A DNA stretch of 34,072 bases from contig JAEDEK010000004.1 in NCBI GenBank assembly GCA_016293365.1, positions 1 through 34,072 of the forward strand, in the 5' to 3' direction. Below are positions 7,762-15,349 of the stretch, piece after piece. Source of the DNA: Bulleidia sp. Its GTDB lineage: Bacteria > Bacillota_I > Bacilli_A > Erysipelotrichales > Erysipelotrichaceae. Numbering within the stretch: the first letter of the stretch is position 1; each line of letters begins with the position of its first letter. The notes below the pieces were generated by a model. The model was not told the DNA's origin. It searched no databases and saw nothing but the letters and a program-made list of their open reading frames with translations. The translations under genes were made by a program, and so were the position numbers.

Positions 7762-8156
7762 TGTTCCAGATATCCTTCCACCCATTGTGAAGTCGCAATA
7801 AAGATGTTGTTTGGAATGCATGTAATCGGCATGAAGCCTGTTCCATCATCCCAGCCCATCTGAAAACAATTCTGGTTTGGACACTCAACATGTTCCACAT
7901 GCCATCTGCCATCCTTTACTTCCACCGTCATCTCACCATAATCACCGGTTACGGTATATTCAGCATCCACTCCGGAATCAAACCACTGGGCAACGCCATT
8001 GCGATGAACAATCGCAACCCACTGGCCAGTCGGCGTTTCTTTCGGTGTAGCATTCGGATCACTATCCGTTTCTTTATTCAGCAGTTTCATGCCGAGTACA
8101 GCACACAGGCAGACAATCACAACGCCAATAATAATCAATATTTCTTTTCTTTTCAT
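7758..8156 (-). CDS. NusG domain II-containing membrane-anchored protein
   Basis: This 132-residue protein has an N-terminal membrane anchor (residues 5-26) and a linker rich in Asp, Thr and Pro. The C-terminal NusG_II domain shows the family hallmark: VECPNQNC, a Gly-rich turn, then ITCIPNNIFIA, with four cysteines arranged CPNxxC and C-I-P-N. This extracytoplasmic domain is named for similarity to Aquifex NusG domain II and has no link to transcription here. It overlaps the Gx transporter start. In many Bacillota such pairs lie near flavin- or redox-related genes. The function is not established. Confidence 0.88.
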   Translation of the reverse strand: MKRKEILIIIGVVIVCLCAVLGMKLLNKETDSDPNATPKETPTGQWVAIVHRNGVAQWFDSGVDAEYTVTGDYGEMTVEVKDGRWHVEHVECPNQNCFQMGWDDGTGFMPITCIPNNIFIATSQWVEGYLEQ

Positions 8157-8165
8157 AACGTGTCC

Positions 8166-8194
8166 ATTCTAACACTGTTTTCCAAAATAAAGAA
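8166..8194 (-). promoter_or_regulatory. Candidate promoter of the NusG-II/Gx/MATE genes
   Basis: On the minus strand TTCTTT (8189-8194), 17 bases and TAGAAT (8166-8171) preceded by TG form an extended -10 promoter. The -35 box overlaps the aro terminator. The start codon is only 9 bases past the -10, so the transcript would be nearly leaderless, which lowers confidence. Confidence 0.35.
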
Positions 8195-8213
8195 CAGGTC
8201 ATTCCTGTTCTTT
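8185..8213 (-). terminator. Terminator of the aro operon
   Basis: AAAGAACAGG (8189-8198) and CCTGTTCTTT (8204-8213) form a perfect 10-bp stem with a 5-base loop. On the minus strand it is followed by ATTTTGG. The aroQ stop codon (8199-8201) is in the loop. Confidence 0.75.
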
Positions 8214-8651
8214 CTGACAATTCAGTATTTCATCAATTGCTTCCACATATCCGATCGGTCCATGACCCTTGATCTGGGCAATGCAGTAAGGTGCTTCATA
8301 GGAAATATGACGGAACTGCTCTCTTGCGTTGATATCGGAAATATGAACTTCCACAACCGGAAGCGGTGCGATTGCCTTCACCGCATCTGCCAATGCAATA
8401 CTTGTATGGGTGTAGGCACCGGGATTGATGACAATTCCATCATACTGACGGAAATAGGCTTCCTGCACCCAGTCAACAAGATCTCCTTCATGATTGGACT
8501 GACGGCAGTCAACTTCAACATCTCTTTTCGCTGCTTCAGCCTGAATCAGAGAAATAATACCCTGATAGGAAAGTGTACCATAGATATTCTTTTCACGGAT
8601 ACCGACCATATTCAGATTCGGTCCATTGAGTACCATGATTCTTTTTTTCAT
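8199..8651 (-). CDS. aroQ: 3-dehydroquinate dehydratase, type II
   Basis: This 150-residue enzyme dehydrates 3-dehydroquinate to 3-dehydroshikimate, step 3 of the shikimate pathway, as a dodecamer in the cytoplasm. The opening NGPNLNMVGIRE holds the flexible-loop Arg19, and Tyr24 follows in IYG. The substrate-binding Asn is in VINPGAY and the catalytic His103 is in VEVHISD. The usual HISN is HISD here. GHGPIGY closes the fold. It is last in the operon, and its start overlaps the tyrA stop by ATGA. The organism therefore uses the type II, not the type I (AroD), enzyme at this locus. Confidence 0.96.
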   Translation of the reverse strand: MKKRIMVLNGPNLNMVGIREKNIYGTLSYQGIISLIQAEAAKRDVEVDCRQSNHEGDLVDWVQEAYFRQYDGIVINPGAYTHTSIALADAVKAIAPLPVVEVHISDINAREQFRHISYEAPYCIAQIKGHGPIGYVEAIDEILNCQKEQE

Positions 8652-9508
8652 TTCTTTTCCTCCTTCACATCAAACTGTTTTCTTCTTTGTGTGGAGATGA
8701 TCATTTTCTGCTTCATTGTTTCCACATCTTCCTCTTCAATCAGCTTCGCAAATGCATTCATCTCATCTGTAAATACCTGAATCTCATGAATCAGATTTTC
8801 CTTGTTGAGGATAAACAGTTCCGGCCACATATCTTCATTGATACTGGCAATGCGGGTCAGATCACGGAAAGAGTCCCCCGTATATTCCTTCAGATGTGTA
8901 TTGTCTGATGCATTCATCAGCGATACCGCAATGACATGGGTCAGCTGGGAAAGAAAACCGATCATCCGGTCATGTTCCTGTGCACTCAGACATGTAATCT
9001 TTCGAAACCCGAGTATTTCCGCGAGCTGGCGGGCTGTTTCCACAGCCGAAGGCGTGTTGTTTTCATCTGGAACAATGATGAAGTTTGCATTTTCAAAGCG
9101 TGAAGAATCCGCATAATGAATTCCTCTGGATTCTCTTCCAGCCATTGGATGACATGCGATAAACTCAACATCATCCGGTAACAATGCATTGATCTGGCCG
9201 ATGATTTTCTGCTTGACACCTGTGACATCACTTAAAAGACATCCTGGTTTCAGATATTTCCCGTTTTCACGGATCCATTCTGTAAAGACATGCGGATACA
9301 GACAGCAGATGACAATATCGGCATCCCTCATGACAGAAGGATCTGTACTTCCTTCTGTAATCCATCCCATTTCCTTTGCGTAGACAAGTGTTTCTTCATC
9401 GATATCGATTCCTGTAATCGCATATCCATGCTTTGATAAAGCCTGTACATAGCTGCCGCCCAGAACACCAAGTCCCACCACAGCAAATTTCGTCTTCGCA
9501 TCAATCAT
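8648..9508 (-). CDS. tyrA: Prephenate dehydrogenase
   Basis: This 286-residue enzyme oxidatively decarboxylates prephenate to 4-hydroxyphenylpyruvate using NAD(P), committing carbon to tyrosine. The N-terminal Rossmann fold has VVGLGVLGGSY. The catalytic-domain motif HPMAGRESRG holds the active-site His, and a helical dimerisation domain follows. The protein ends soon after the helical part, so it lacks the C-terminal ACT domain of Bacillus TyrA, and allosteric tyrosine inhibition through ACT is not expected. I chose the ATG at 9508, which overlaps the aroA end by 8 bases and starts just before the Rossmann strand. The in-frame ATG at 9604 adds 32 residues that lie antiparallel to nothing conserved. 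Confidence 0.94.
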   Translation of the reverse strand: MIDAKTKFAVVGLGVLGGSYVQALSKHGYAITGIDIDEETLVYAKEMGWITEGSTDPSVMRDADIVICCLYPHVFTEWIRENGKYLKPGCLLSDVTGVKQKIIGQINALLPDDVEFIACHPMAGRESRGIHYADSSRFENANFIIVPDENNTPSAVETARQLAEILGFRKITCLSAQEHDRMIGFLSQLTHVIAVSLMNASDNTHLKEYTGDSFRDLTRIASINEDMWPELFILNKENLIHEIQVFTDEMNAFAKLIEEEDVETMKQKMIISTQRRKQFDVKEEKK

Positions 9509-10769
9509 GAATTTCACACTCCATTCCGCAGGCTTTAAAATCCTCAAAGAAATACGGATAGCTCTTTGAAACAGCCTGTGCCCCCTCAATGATACATCCA
9601 TCACTTAAGGATGCAAGCACAGAAAGCGCCATGACAATACGATGATCATTATGCCCATGCAGAATCACATTCTCGTTCAGTCCGGTTTTCCCGTTTATGG
9701 TTACCATATCATCGGATGATGATATCTTGCAGCCAAGTTTACGCAGCTCCTCTTCCATACAGGCAATACGGTCACTTTCCTTGATACGGAGTCTACCACA
9801 TCCGGTAAATACGGAAGTTCCTTCCAGCTGTGTTGCCAGAGCAAACAAAGCAGGTCCCAGATCCGGACAGTTGGAAAGATCAGCAGTGATTGCCTGATTC
9901 CGATCACCCCGAAACAGATATCCTCTTTCTGTCATCTGCACTTCTGCACCAGTCTGTAAAGCAAAATCAATGATAACATGATCTCCCTGCATGGAATCAT
10001 GAGATACGTTACCGACTTCCACTGTCGCTCCATGTATCAGTGCCATTTCCGCAAAGAATGCCATCTGGGAATCATCCCCTTCCACTGTTGTCTCAAAACT
10101 GTGGTAAGCCTGATTGCCTGGAATATATAAAACATCATCTTTCAGCTGTGCCTGAACTCCAGCCTTGCGCAATGCCTCAATGGTCAGAGTCACATAGGAA
10201 CTGGATTCAAAAGGTGCCAGAATCTGAATGATGGAGTCCTCTTTACATAAAGGTAACGCAAACAGCAGACCACTGAAGAACTGAGATGATACATCCCCAG
10301 GCAGACTGAAGTGACCACCATGCAGAGGCCCTTTCACCTTCAGAAAAGATCCATCCATGATAAACTGCATTCCTTCTTTGGTAAACAGTTCTTCATAGAC
10401 AGTCTGAGGACGTTCCATCAGCTTACCATGACCGGTAAATACCGTTTCTTCCTCCAGCAAGGCAAATACAGGTATCAGAAAGCGCAGTGTACTGCCGGAT
10501 TCCCCGCAGTCAACGATCCCCTGAGCACAATGGAGGCTGCCTGCTCCTGTTACCCGGATGGTATCCCCATCCACTTCAAAACATGCCCCCAAAGCAGACA
10601 TGGCACGCATGGTGGCTTCAATATCTTTGGAGATGGCTACACCATGAATCACGGAAATCCCATCTGCCAGAGAAGCTGTAATCAGCGCACGATGCGAAAG
10701 AGATTTGGAAGATGGGAGACTGACAAAGGCCCCTTCCTCCACATTACAGCGATGAATCTGTACCTGCAT
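9501..10769 (-). CDS. aroA: 5-enolpyruvylshikimate-3-phosphate synthase
   Basis: This 422-residue enzyme joins shikimate-3-phosphate and PEP to make EPSP. The N-terminal PEP-binding motif is SSKSLSHRA (Lys22, Arg27), and DCGESGSTLRF is the second signature. Later come GDDSQMAF with the catalytic-pocket Asp, RIKESDRI and HNDHRIVMAL. The length is normal. The residues after the first signature read CGESGSTLRF, so the usual G-N-A-G-T loop is G-E-S-G-S. That pattern is typical of class II-like enzymes, which are often less sensitive to glyphosate; this is an inference from residues only. The start shares one base with the DAHP synthase stop (TAATG). Confidence 0.96.
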   Translation of the reverse strand: MQVQIHRCNVEEGAFVSLPSSKSLSHRALITASLADGISVIHGVAISKDIEATMRAMSALGACFEVDGDTIRVTGAGSLHCAQGIVDCGESGSTLRFLIPVFALLEEETVFTGHGKLMERPQTVYEELFTKEGMQFIMDGSFLKVKGPLHGGHFSLPGDVSSQFFSGLLFALPLCKEDSIIQILAPFESSSYVTLTIEALRKAGVQAQLKDDVLYIPGNQAYHSFETTVEGDDSQMAFFAEMALIHGATVEVGNVSHDSMQGDHVIIDFALQTGAEVQMTERGYLFRGDRNQAITADLSNCPDLGPALFALATQLEGTSVFTGCGRLRIKESDRIACMEEELRKLGCKISSSDDMVTINGKTGLNENVILHGHNDHRIVMALSVLASLSDGCIIEGAQAVSKSYPYFFEDFKACGMECEIHD

Positions 10770-11785
10770 TACATCTGCCTTCCAACTGCTTCAGCTACCT
10801 TACGGCACTTTCTGATCAGTTCCTGGAATTTTTCAGGTTTGAGGCACTGTGCACCATCACTCCATGCCTGATCCGGATGATCATGCACTTCAATAATCAG
10901 ACCGTCTGCTCCTGCAGCAACAGCTGCCAGTGACACGGATTCAATCAGTTTCCAGTCACCTGTTGCATGAGATGGGTCGATGATGATCGGCAGATGAGTT
11001 CTTTCCTTGATGATCGGAACGACTGCCAGGTCCATTGTATTTCTTGTGTACTTTTCAAATGTACGAATACCTCTTTCACACAGAATGACATTCGGGTTAC
11101 CGGAAGCCATGATGTATTCTGCAGACATGATCCATTCCTCTATGGTTGCTGACATACCACGCTTGAGCAGAATCGGCTTGTTGACATGACCTACCGCCTT
11201 GAGCAGATCAAAGTTCTGCATGTTTCTGGCACCGATCTGAATCAGATCCACATTCTCAACAAATTCATCAATCTTATCAGCACTCATCAGTTCAGATACA
11301 ATCGGAAGCCCTGTTCTGTTCCTTGCTTCCGCCATATCCAGAATACCCTCATAACCAAGTCCCTGGAATGCATATGGAGAAGTTCTTGGCTTGTATGCAC
11401 CACCTCTGATCATCTGTGCACCACATTCCCTGACTTCTTCACCAATGCGACAGATCATATCTCTGTTTTCAACAGAGCATGGACCACCGATGACGACAAT
11501 CGGAGAAGTACCCCCGACTTTCACGCCACCTACATCCACAACCGTATCTTCTGGATGGAACATACGGTTGGCAAGTTTATATGGTGCAGATACTCTTTGT
11601 ACATTGGCAACACATCTGTTGGCGAGAATGTCTCTGTCATTGATATGAGCTGTATCACCGACAATACCCCATACGTTATATTCTTCACCTTCAATGACAT
11701 TGACTCTCAGGCCCTTTTCATCAAACCCTTCACGCAGTCTTTCAAGTTCCTTTGCGGAAGCATCCTTCTTCATTGTAATAATCAT
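10769..11785 (-). CDS. aroF: 3-deoxy-7-phosphoheptulonate (DAHP) synthase, type I beta
   Basis: This 338-residue enzyme condenses PEP and erythrose-4-phosphate, the entry step of the pathway. Residues 1-70 form a ferredoxin-like (ACT-related) regulatory domain like that of Thermotoga DAHP synthase, which mediates tyrosine or phenylalanine feedback in that family. No chorismate mutase domain is attached. The barrel shows GGPCSVEN, MIRGGAYKPRTSPY, LLKRGMSATIEEW, LCERGIRTFE and IIDPSHATGDW (metal and substrate ligands). It overlaps aroEK by 4 bases and aroA by 1 base. The symbol follows common usage for this subfamily; aroG or aroH could equally be used. Confidence 0.95.
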   Translation of the reverse strand: MIITMKKDASAKELERLREGFDEKGLRVNVIEGEEYNVWGIVGDTAHINDRDILANRCVANVQRVSAPYKLANRMFHPEDTVVDVGGVKVGGTSPIVVIGGPCSVENRDMICRIGEEVRECGAQMIRGGAYKPRTSPYAFQGLGYEGILDMAEARNRTGLPIVSELMSADKIDEFVENVDLIQIGARNMQNFDLLKAVGHVNKPILLKRGMSATIEEWIMSAEYIMASGNPNVILCERGIRTFEKYTRNTMDLAVVPIIKERTHLPIIIDPSHATGDWKLIESVSLAAVAAGADGLIIEVHDHPDQAWSDGAQCLKPEKFQELIRKCRKVAEAVGRQM

Positions 11786-13032
11786 AACTTTTTCTCCTTT
11801 AAACCTGTTTTTTCCATGATTGTACGGATACAGTCTTCGACGGTTCCGTTATTTTCCACGATGATATCGCTGTACATCCGATACAGCGGACGTCTTTGTT
11901 CGTACAGTGTTTTCAGTTGATCGTTATTGGAAGCAAGCGGACGATCACTTGTGGAGTACAGTTTATCCAGATCACGATCAATCCAGACAACCGTTCCGTT
12001 TCTGCTTAAGGCTTCCATGGTAGCCGCGGTTTTGATGACACCTCCACCACAACTGATGATTTCACCGGTTCCTGTACTGTGTGCTTCAGCCGTTTCCGTT
12101 TCCATCTTTCTGAAGCTTTCTTCTCCGTGCAATGCAAACCAGTCTGCGATCGGCATTCCGATTTCTGCCACGATTTCCTGATCCATCTCCACAACATTTC
12201 TGCCTGTTATTTCACCAAGCAATGCGGAGATTGTTGTTTTTCCACTTGTCGGCATCCCGATCAGAACAATATTTCTTCTTTCCTGAAGGAGTGCATTCAT
12301 ACATGGGACACATAAACCTGCATCCATATCCCGATCCAGGAAATACCTGTCTGCGGCAATTGCCTGTCGTACCAGCATCTCAAATCCACCAAGATATGGA
12401 ATTCCAAGCCGTTTTGCCTCAAAACACAGCTTTGTGCACAACGGATTGGCAATGATGTCGATGACATAGCTCAGATTTGTAAAACAGGTCAGATTCACCG
12501 GTGTACGATCCACCTGTGGGGCCATGCCGACCGGTGTGGCATTGACAAGTATTTCATAAGTATGCTGTGTGTCAAGCAGCGTTTCATATGTAATGGAGTC
12601 AGGTTTTTCAGATCTGGATACCGTAACAGGGATACCTCCAAGACTGATGATCGCCTCTACCACTGCTTTTGATGCACCTCCGGTTCCCAGTACCGCCACA
12701 CGTTTCCCCTTAACAGGTACCTGATGTGCCACAAGCATGTCACGAAACCCTTCATAGTCTGTATTACAGCCGATCAGTTTCCCATTGCGGTTGACAATAC
12801 AGTTGACGGCTCCGATCTTTTTTGTCCACTCTTCCAGCTCATCCAGATAGGGAATGACATCCTGTTTATAGGGGATGGTTACATTCAACCCATCGAAATC
12901 CCTGCTTTCAAGAAATGGTCCAAGTTCTTTTTTTTCAAGTGGAATCAGACTGTAGTCTTCATGAATAAGCCAGCCATGTATAGCTGCAGACCAGCTGTGC
13001 CCAAGAGGCATGCCGATTAATCCAAGTTTCAT
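11782..13032 (-). CDS. aroE-aroK: Shikimate dehydrogenase-shikimate kinase fusion
   Basis: This 416-residue protein covers two consecutive steps. Residues 1-250 are shikimate dehydrogenase: the shikimate carboxylate-binding Ser pair in GHSWSA, the catalytic Lys56 in NVTIPYK, Asp92 in NTDYEG, the NADP Rossmann loop GTGGASKA, and GGFEMLVRQA. Residues 253-416 are shikimate kinase: Walker A GMPTSGKTT (259-267), Asp284, HGEESFRKME, CGGGVI (328-333) and the lid R364-P365. The kinase motif that is usually D-x-D reads E-M-D here. The order AroE then AroK in one chain should let 3-dehydroshikimate be reduced and phosphorylated by one polypeptide. It overlaps both neighbours by 4 bases. Confidence 0.95.
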   Translation of the reverse strand: MKLGLIGMPLGHSWSAAIHGWLIHEDYSLIPLEKKELGPFLESRDFDGLNVTIPYKQDVIPYLDELEEWTKKIGAVNCIVNRNGKLIGCNTDYEGFRDMLVAHQVPVKGKRVAVLGTGGASKAVVEAIISLGGIPVTVSRSEKPDSITYETLLDTQHTYEILVNATPVGMAPQVDRTPVNLTCFTNLSYVIDIIANPLCTKLCFEAKRLGIPYLGGFEMLVRQAIAADRYFLDRDMDAGLCVPCMNALLQERRNIVLIGMPTSGKTTISALLGEITGRNVVEMDQEIVAEIGMPIADWFALHGEESFRKMETETAEAHSTGTGEIISCGGGVIKTAATMEALSRNGTVVWIDRDLDKLYSTSDRPLASNNDQLKTLYEQRRPLYRMYSDIIVENNGTVEDCIRTIMEKTGLKEKKL

Positions 13033-14132
13033 TGTCCCTTCCTCCAGTCAATCTGTCCGAATCTTGTTACCAGTGCATCTGCAATTACCAGTGCACTCAT
13101 CGCATCCTGTACCACTCTTGCACGATGGATGATTGCCGGATCATGTCTGCCGTGGATTTCCACCTCCACATTCTTTCCTTCTGTGAAGCTGACTGTCTTC
13201 TGTTTGCGGGCAATGGAAGGCGTCGGCTTGATGACGGTTGAAAACAGGACAGGCATTCCATTGGTAATACCTCCATTGATACCACCGTTATTGTTGGTTA
13301 CGGTTGTTACCTTACCATCTTTCATTTCAAATGGATCATTTGCTTCAGATCCTCTCATTTCCGCAAAGTCAAACCCTTTGCCGAACTGGATTCCCTTGAC
13401 AGCCGGGATGGAGAACATGGCATGAGCAATCATGCTTTCCAGAGAATCAAATTCCGGATCTCCAAGTCCTGATGGTAGATGAACAACCGCTGTTTCCAGG
13501 ATGCCACCAACCGAATCCAGATCCATTCTGGCTTTTTCAATCTCCTGAACCATGACTTCTTCCTTTGTTTCATCCAGCACAGCAAATCTTCTGCTGTTGA
13601 GCAATGCGATTTCCTGATCAAGATCCGCTTCATTCCACTTCCGGTCACAGATACCATGCAGGGAAGCAATATGGGTTCCAATGGCAATTCCTCTTTCCTT
13701 TAACATGCACATGCATAACGCACCTGCTGCCACCATGACTGCAGTAAGCCTGCCGGAAAAATGACCGCCGCCTCGTGCATCTTCAAAGCCAAGATAATGA
13801 ACATGACCTGTATAATCTGCATGTCCTGGTCTGGCAATGCCGGCAAGGGCATTGTAATCACCGGAATGCTGTGATTTATTCGCAATGACAAAGGCAATCG
13901 GTGTTCCTTCACTCACACCGTTTTTAATGCCGGACAGAAACTCCGGGATATCTGCCTCCTGACGTCCTGTGGAAATGGTGCCGGCAGCTCGTCGCTTTGA
14001 CATCATATCTTCAATCAGTTCTTCATCAATTCTGACCCCTGCAGGAAATCCATCCAGTACACCACCGATGGCTTTTCCATGTGATTCCCCAAACAGTGTC
14101 AGCGTCAGATTGTTTCCGATGACATTTTTCAT
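13029..14132 (-). CDS. aroC: Chorismate synthase
   Basis: This 367-residue enzyme eliminates phosphate from EPSP to give chorismate, and needs reduced FMN. The N terminus shows GESHGKAIGGVLDGFPAG (the first family signature). Next come KRRAAGTISTGRQEAD and the central GHADYTGHVHYLGFEDARGGG segment with the catalytic His. The C-terminal GINGGITNGMP and RHDPAIIHRA stretches match the family. The length is normal for bacteria. It overlaps aroB (ATGA) and the aroE-aroK fusion by 4 bases. No flavin reductase domain is fused, so FMNH2 must come from elsewhere. Confidence 0.96.
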   Translation of the reverse strand: MKNVIGNNLTLTLFGESHGKAIGGVLDGFPAGVRIDEELIEDMMSKRRAAGTISTGRQEADIPEFLSGIKNGVSEGTPIAFVIANKSQHSGDYNALAGIARPGHADYTGHVHYLGFEDARGGGHFSGRLTAVMVAAGALCMCMLKERGIAIGTHIASLHGICDRKWNEADLDQEIALLNSRRFAVLDETKEEVMVQEIEKARMDLDSVGGILETAVVHLPSGLGDPEFDSLESMIAHAMFSIPAVKGIQFGKGFDFAEMRGSEANDPFEMKDGKVTTVTNNNGGINGGITNGMPVLFSTVIKPTPSIARKQKTVSFTEGKNVEVEIHGRHDPAIIHRARVVQDAMSALVIADALVTRFGQIDWRKGQ

Positions 14133-15133
14133 AAGCCGATTTTCTTCCCCGCTTTCTCATATGTCCACTCCTGCAGGTAACCATGACCGATTTCATCCAC
14201 CTGCACGATTGTGATTGTATCGTGATTGCTTTTCTTGTCCGATTTCATCAGTGAGATGATTTCTTCTGGATCATACTGACACTCCGTCGGTAAAGAAAGC
14301 CTCTTCAATACTTTCTCAGTCCGTTCGATCAGCTGTGGATTCTCCATCACCGCCAGCATGCCAAGCCCCACACATTCACCATGATAATAACCGTTCATCC
14401 CAAACGAGGACTCAAAGGCATGACCATAGGAATGACCGAAATTCAACAGTTTTCTTTCTCCTGTTTCCTTCTCATCATGTTCCACAATGTTCTTTTTGAT
14501 CATCAGGCAGCGCGCAATGATTTCATCCAGATGATCTTTCCATTCATCTGTTTCAAACAGTTCAAACAGCTGCGCATCTGCAATCAGTCCCTCTTTTACC
14601 GCTTCCGCAAGTCCATTATGGAAATGCCTTGGTGTTAAAGTGGATAACAGATCTGGATCCACAAGTACCATATCCGGCTGTAAAAAGGCACCGACACAGT
14701 TTTTCACCCCATTGAAATCAATGGCTGTCTTTCCTCCGATACTGGAATCGATCTGAGACAGTGTGGTTGTAGGGATATTGATATAGTGAATACCACGCAT
14801 GTAGATTGCCGCAGCAAATCCTGCCATGTCACCGACCACGCCACCGCCTAAGGCAATGACCGTATCTTTTCTGGAAAGGTGTGCCTCCTGCATGGCTTTC
14901 AATATTTCCTGTAATGTATCAAAGTTTTTATGCGGTTCTCCATTTTCAAAAACATACATGCCCGCTTCAGGATACTGCTGATGCAGGATGTTCTGATACT
15001 GTTTTGGGACACCATCATCTGATACGATGAATACATGTCCTTCTCTGCCGATATATTCCTTAGCATGGTTGAGGATGCCTCTTTCCATGTAAATCGGATA
15101 TGCTGCACTTGCTGCGTGAACTTCTATCTTCAT
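14129..15133 (-). CDS. aroB: 3-dehydroquinate synthase
   Basis: This 334-residue NAD- and metal-dependent enzyme cyclises DAHP to 3-dehydroquinate. It has GGGVVGDMAGFAAAIYMRG (NAD binding), PTTTLSQIDSSIGGKTA, AEAVKEGLI (metal-ligand Glu) and NFGHSYGHAFE (metal-ligand His residues). I start at the ATG at 15133 because GGAGG lies 7 bases upstream, and the residues of the longer frame (to 15181) fall in the leader terminator. It is the first gene of the seven-gene aro operon and directly follows the Tyr/Phe leader-peptide attenuator, so its expression should set the supply for the whole pathway. Confidence 0.96.
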   Translation of the reverse strand: MKIEVHAASAAYPIYMERGILNHAKEYIGREGHVFIVSDDGVPKQYQNILHQQYPEAGMYVFENGEPHKNFDTLQEILKAMQEAHLSRKDTVIALGGGVVGDMAGFAAAIYMRGIHYINIPTTTLSQIDSSIGGKTAIDFNGVKNCVGAFLQPDMVLVDPDLLSTLTPRHFHNGLAEAVKEGLIADAQLFELFETDEWKDHLDEIIARCLMIKKNIVEHDEKETGERKLLNFGHSYGHAFESSFGMNGYYHGECVGLGMLAVMENPQLIERTEKVLKRLSLPTECQYDPEEIISLMKSDKKSNHDTITIVQVDEIGHGYLQEWTYEKAGKKIGL

Positions 15134-15154
15134 CTGTTTTCCTCCGGTAAGATG

Positions 15155-15187
15155 TAAAAAGCCATATGGCATCATCCACATGGCTTT
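15155..15187 (-). terminator. Attenuator terminator before aroB
   Basis: On the minus strand the arms 15187-15176 and 15169-15158 form a 12-bp stem (AAAGCCATGTGG with CCATATGGCTTT, one G-T pair), a 6-base loop ATGATG and a T run ending at 15156. It stands between the leader-peptide ORF and the aroB ribosome site, so it can only act as a conditional terminator. Confidence 0.8.
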
Positions 15188-15311
15188 GTTTGTATTTCCA
15201 TCTCAGATAATGCCTTATTCACAATGAAACGGGCAATATCTGTTGCCCTGTTTATCTAAAGTAAAAAAAGTAATATCTGTAAGAATAGCTCTTCATATCT
15301 TTTTCCTGAAC
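15188..15311 (-). promoter_or_regulatory. Transcription attenuator leader of the aro operon
   Basis: The predicted transcript starts near 15311. Segment 1 (15253-15243, AAACAGGGCAA) can pair with segment 2 (15236-15227, TTGCCCGTTT). Segment 2 plus its loop (GATATTGCC) can instead pair with segment 3 (15214-15206, GGCATTATC) with one mismatch. Segment 3 can pair with segment 4 (15176-15168, GATGATGCC) with one G-T pair, and segment 4 is the apex of the terminator stem. Segment 1 begins within the leader ORF stop codon. A ribosome stalled on Tyr/Phe codons would leave 1:2 to form, freeing 3 to block the terminator; a ribosome at the stop would mask 1, letting 2 capture 3. The pairings are seen; the switch is inferred. 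Confidence 0.7.
15252..15296 (-). CDS. Tyr/Phe-rich leader peptide of the aro operon
   Basis: This is a 14-codon ORF, MKSYSYRYYFFYFR, then TAA. Five Tyr and three Phe make eight of fourteen residues aromatic, with no Trp. A ribosome site AGGA (15304-15307) precedes the ATG by 7 bases, and the predicted transcript start is just upstream of it. The peptide is expected to have no function beyond being translated: ribosome stalling on UAU/UAC/UUU when charged tRNA-Tyr or tRNA-Phe is scarce would control the hairpins downstream. The absence of Trp codons suits an operon that leads to tyrosine, with phenylalanine from the adjacent pheA. Confidence 0.85.
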   Translation of the reverse strand: MKSYSYRYYFFYFR

Positions 15312-15317
15312 ACTGTA

Positions 15318-15345
15318 ATTCTATCACAGTAGCAAATCAAAACAA
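15318..15345 (-). promoter_or_regulatory. Promoter of the aro operon leader
   Basis: On the minus strand -35 TTGTTT (15340-15345), 16 bases and -10 TAGAAT (15318-15323) preceded by TG (extended -10) are present. They lie just past the pheA stop at 15350. The start point should be near 15311, a few bases before the leader-peptide ribosome site. Confidence 0.7.
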
Positions 15346-15349
15346 ACAT

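Noticed and set aside
11186..11920. 244-residue plus-strand frame
   Set aside because: Antisense to DAHP synthase and the AroE-AroK fusion, both complete with all motifs.
15155..15311. T-box in front of aroB
   Set aside because: The leader of about 175 bases lacks the T-box bulge sequence and specifier stem; a Tyr/Phe leader ORF explains it better.
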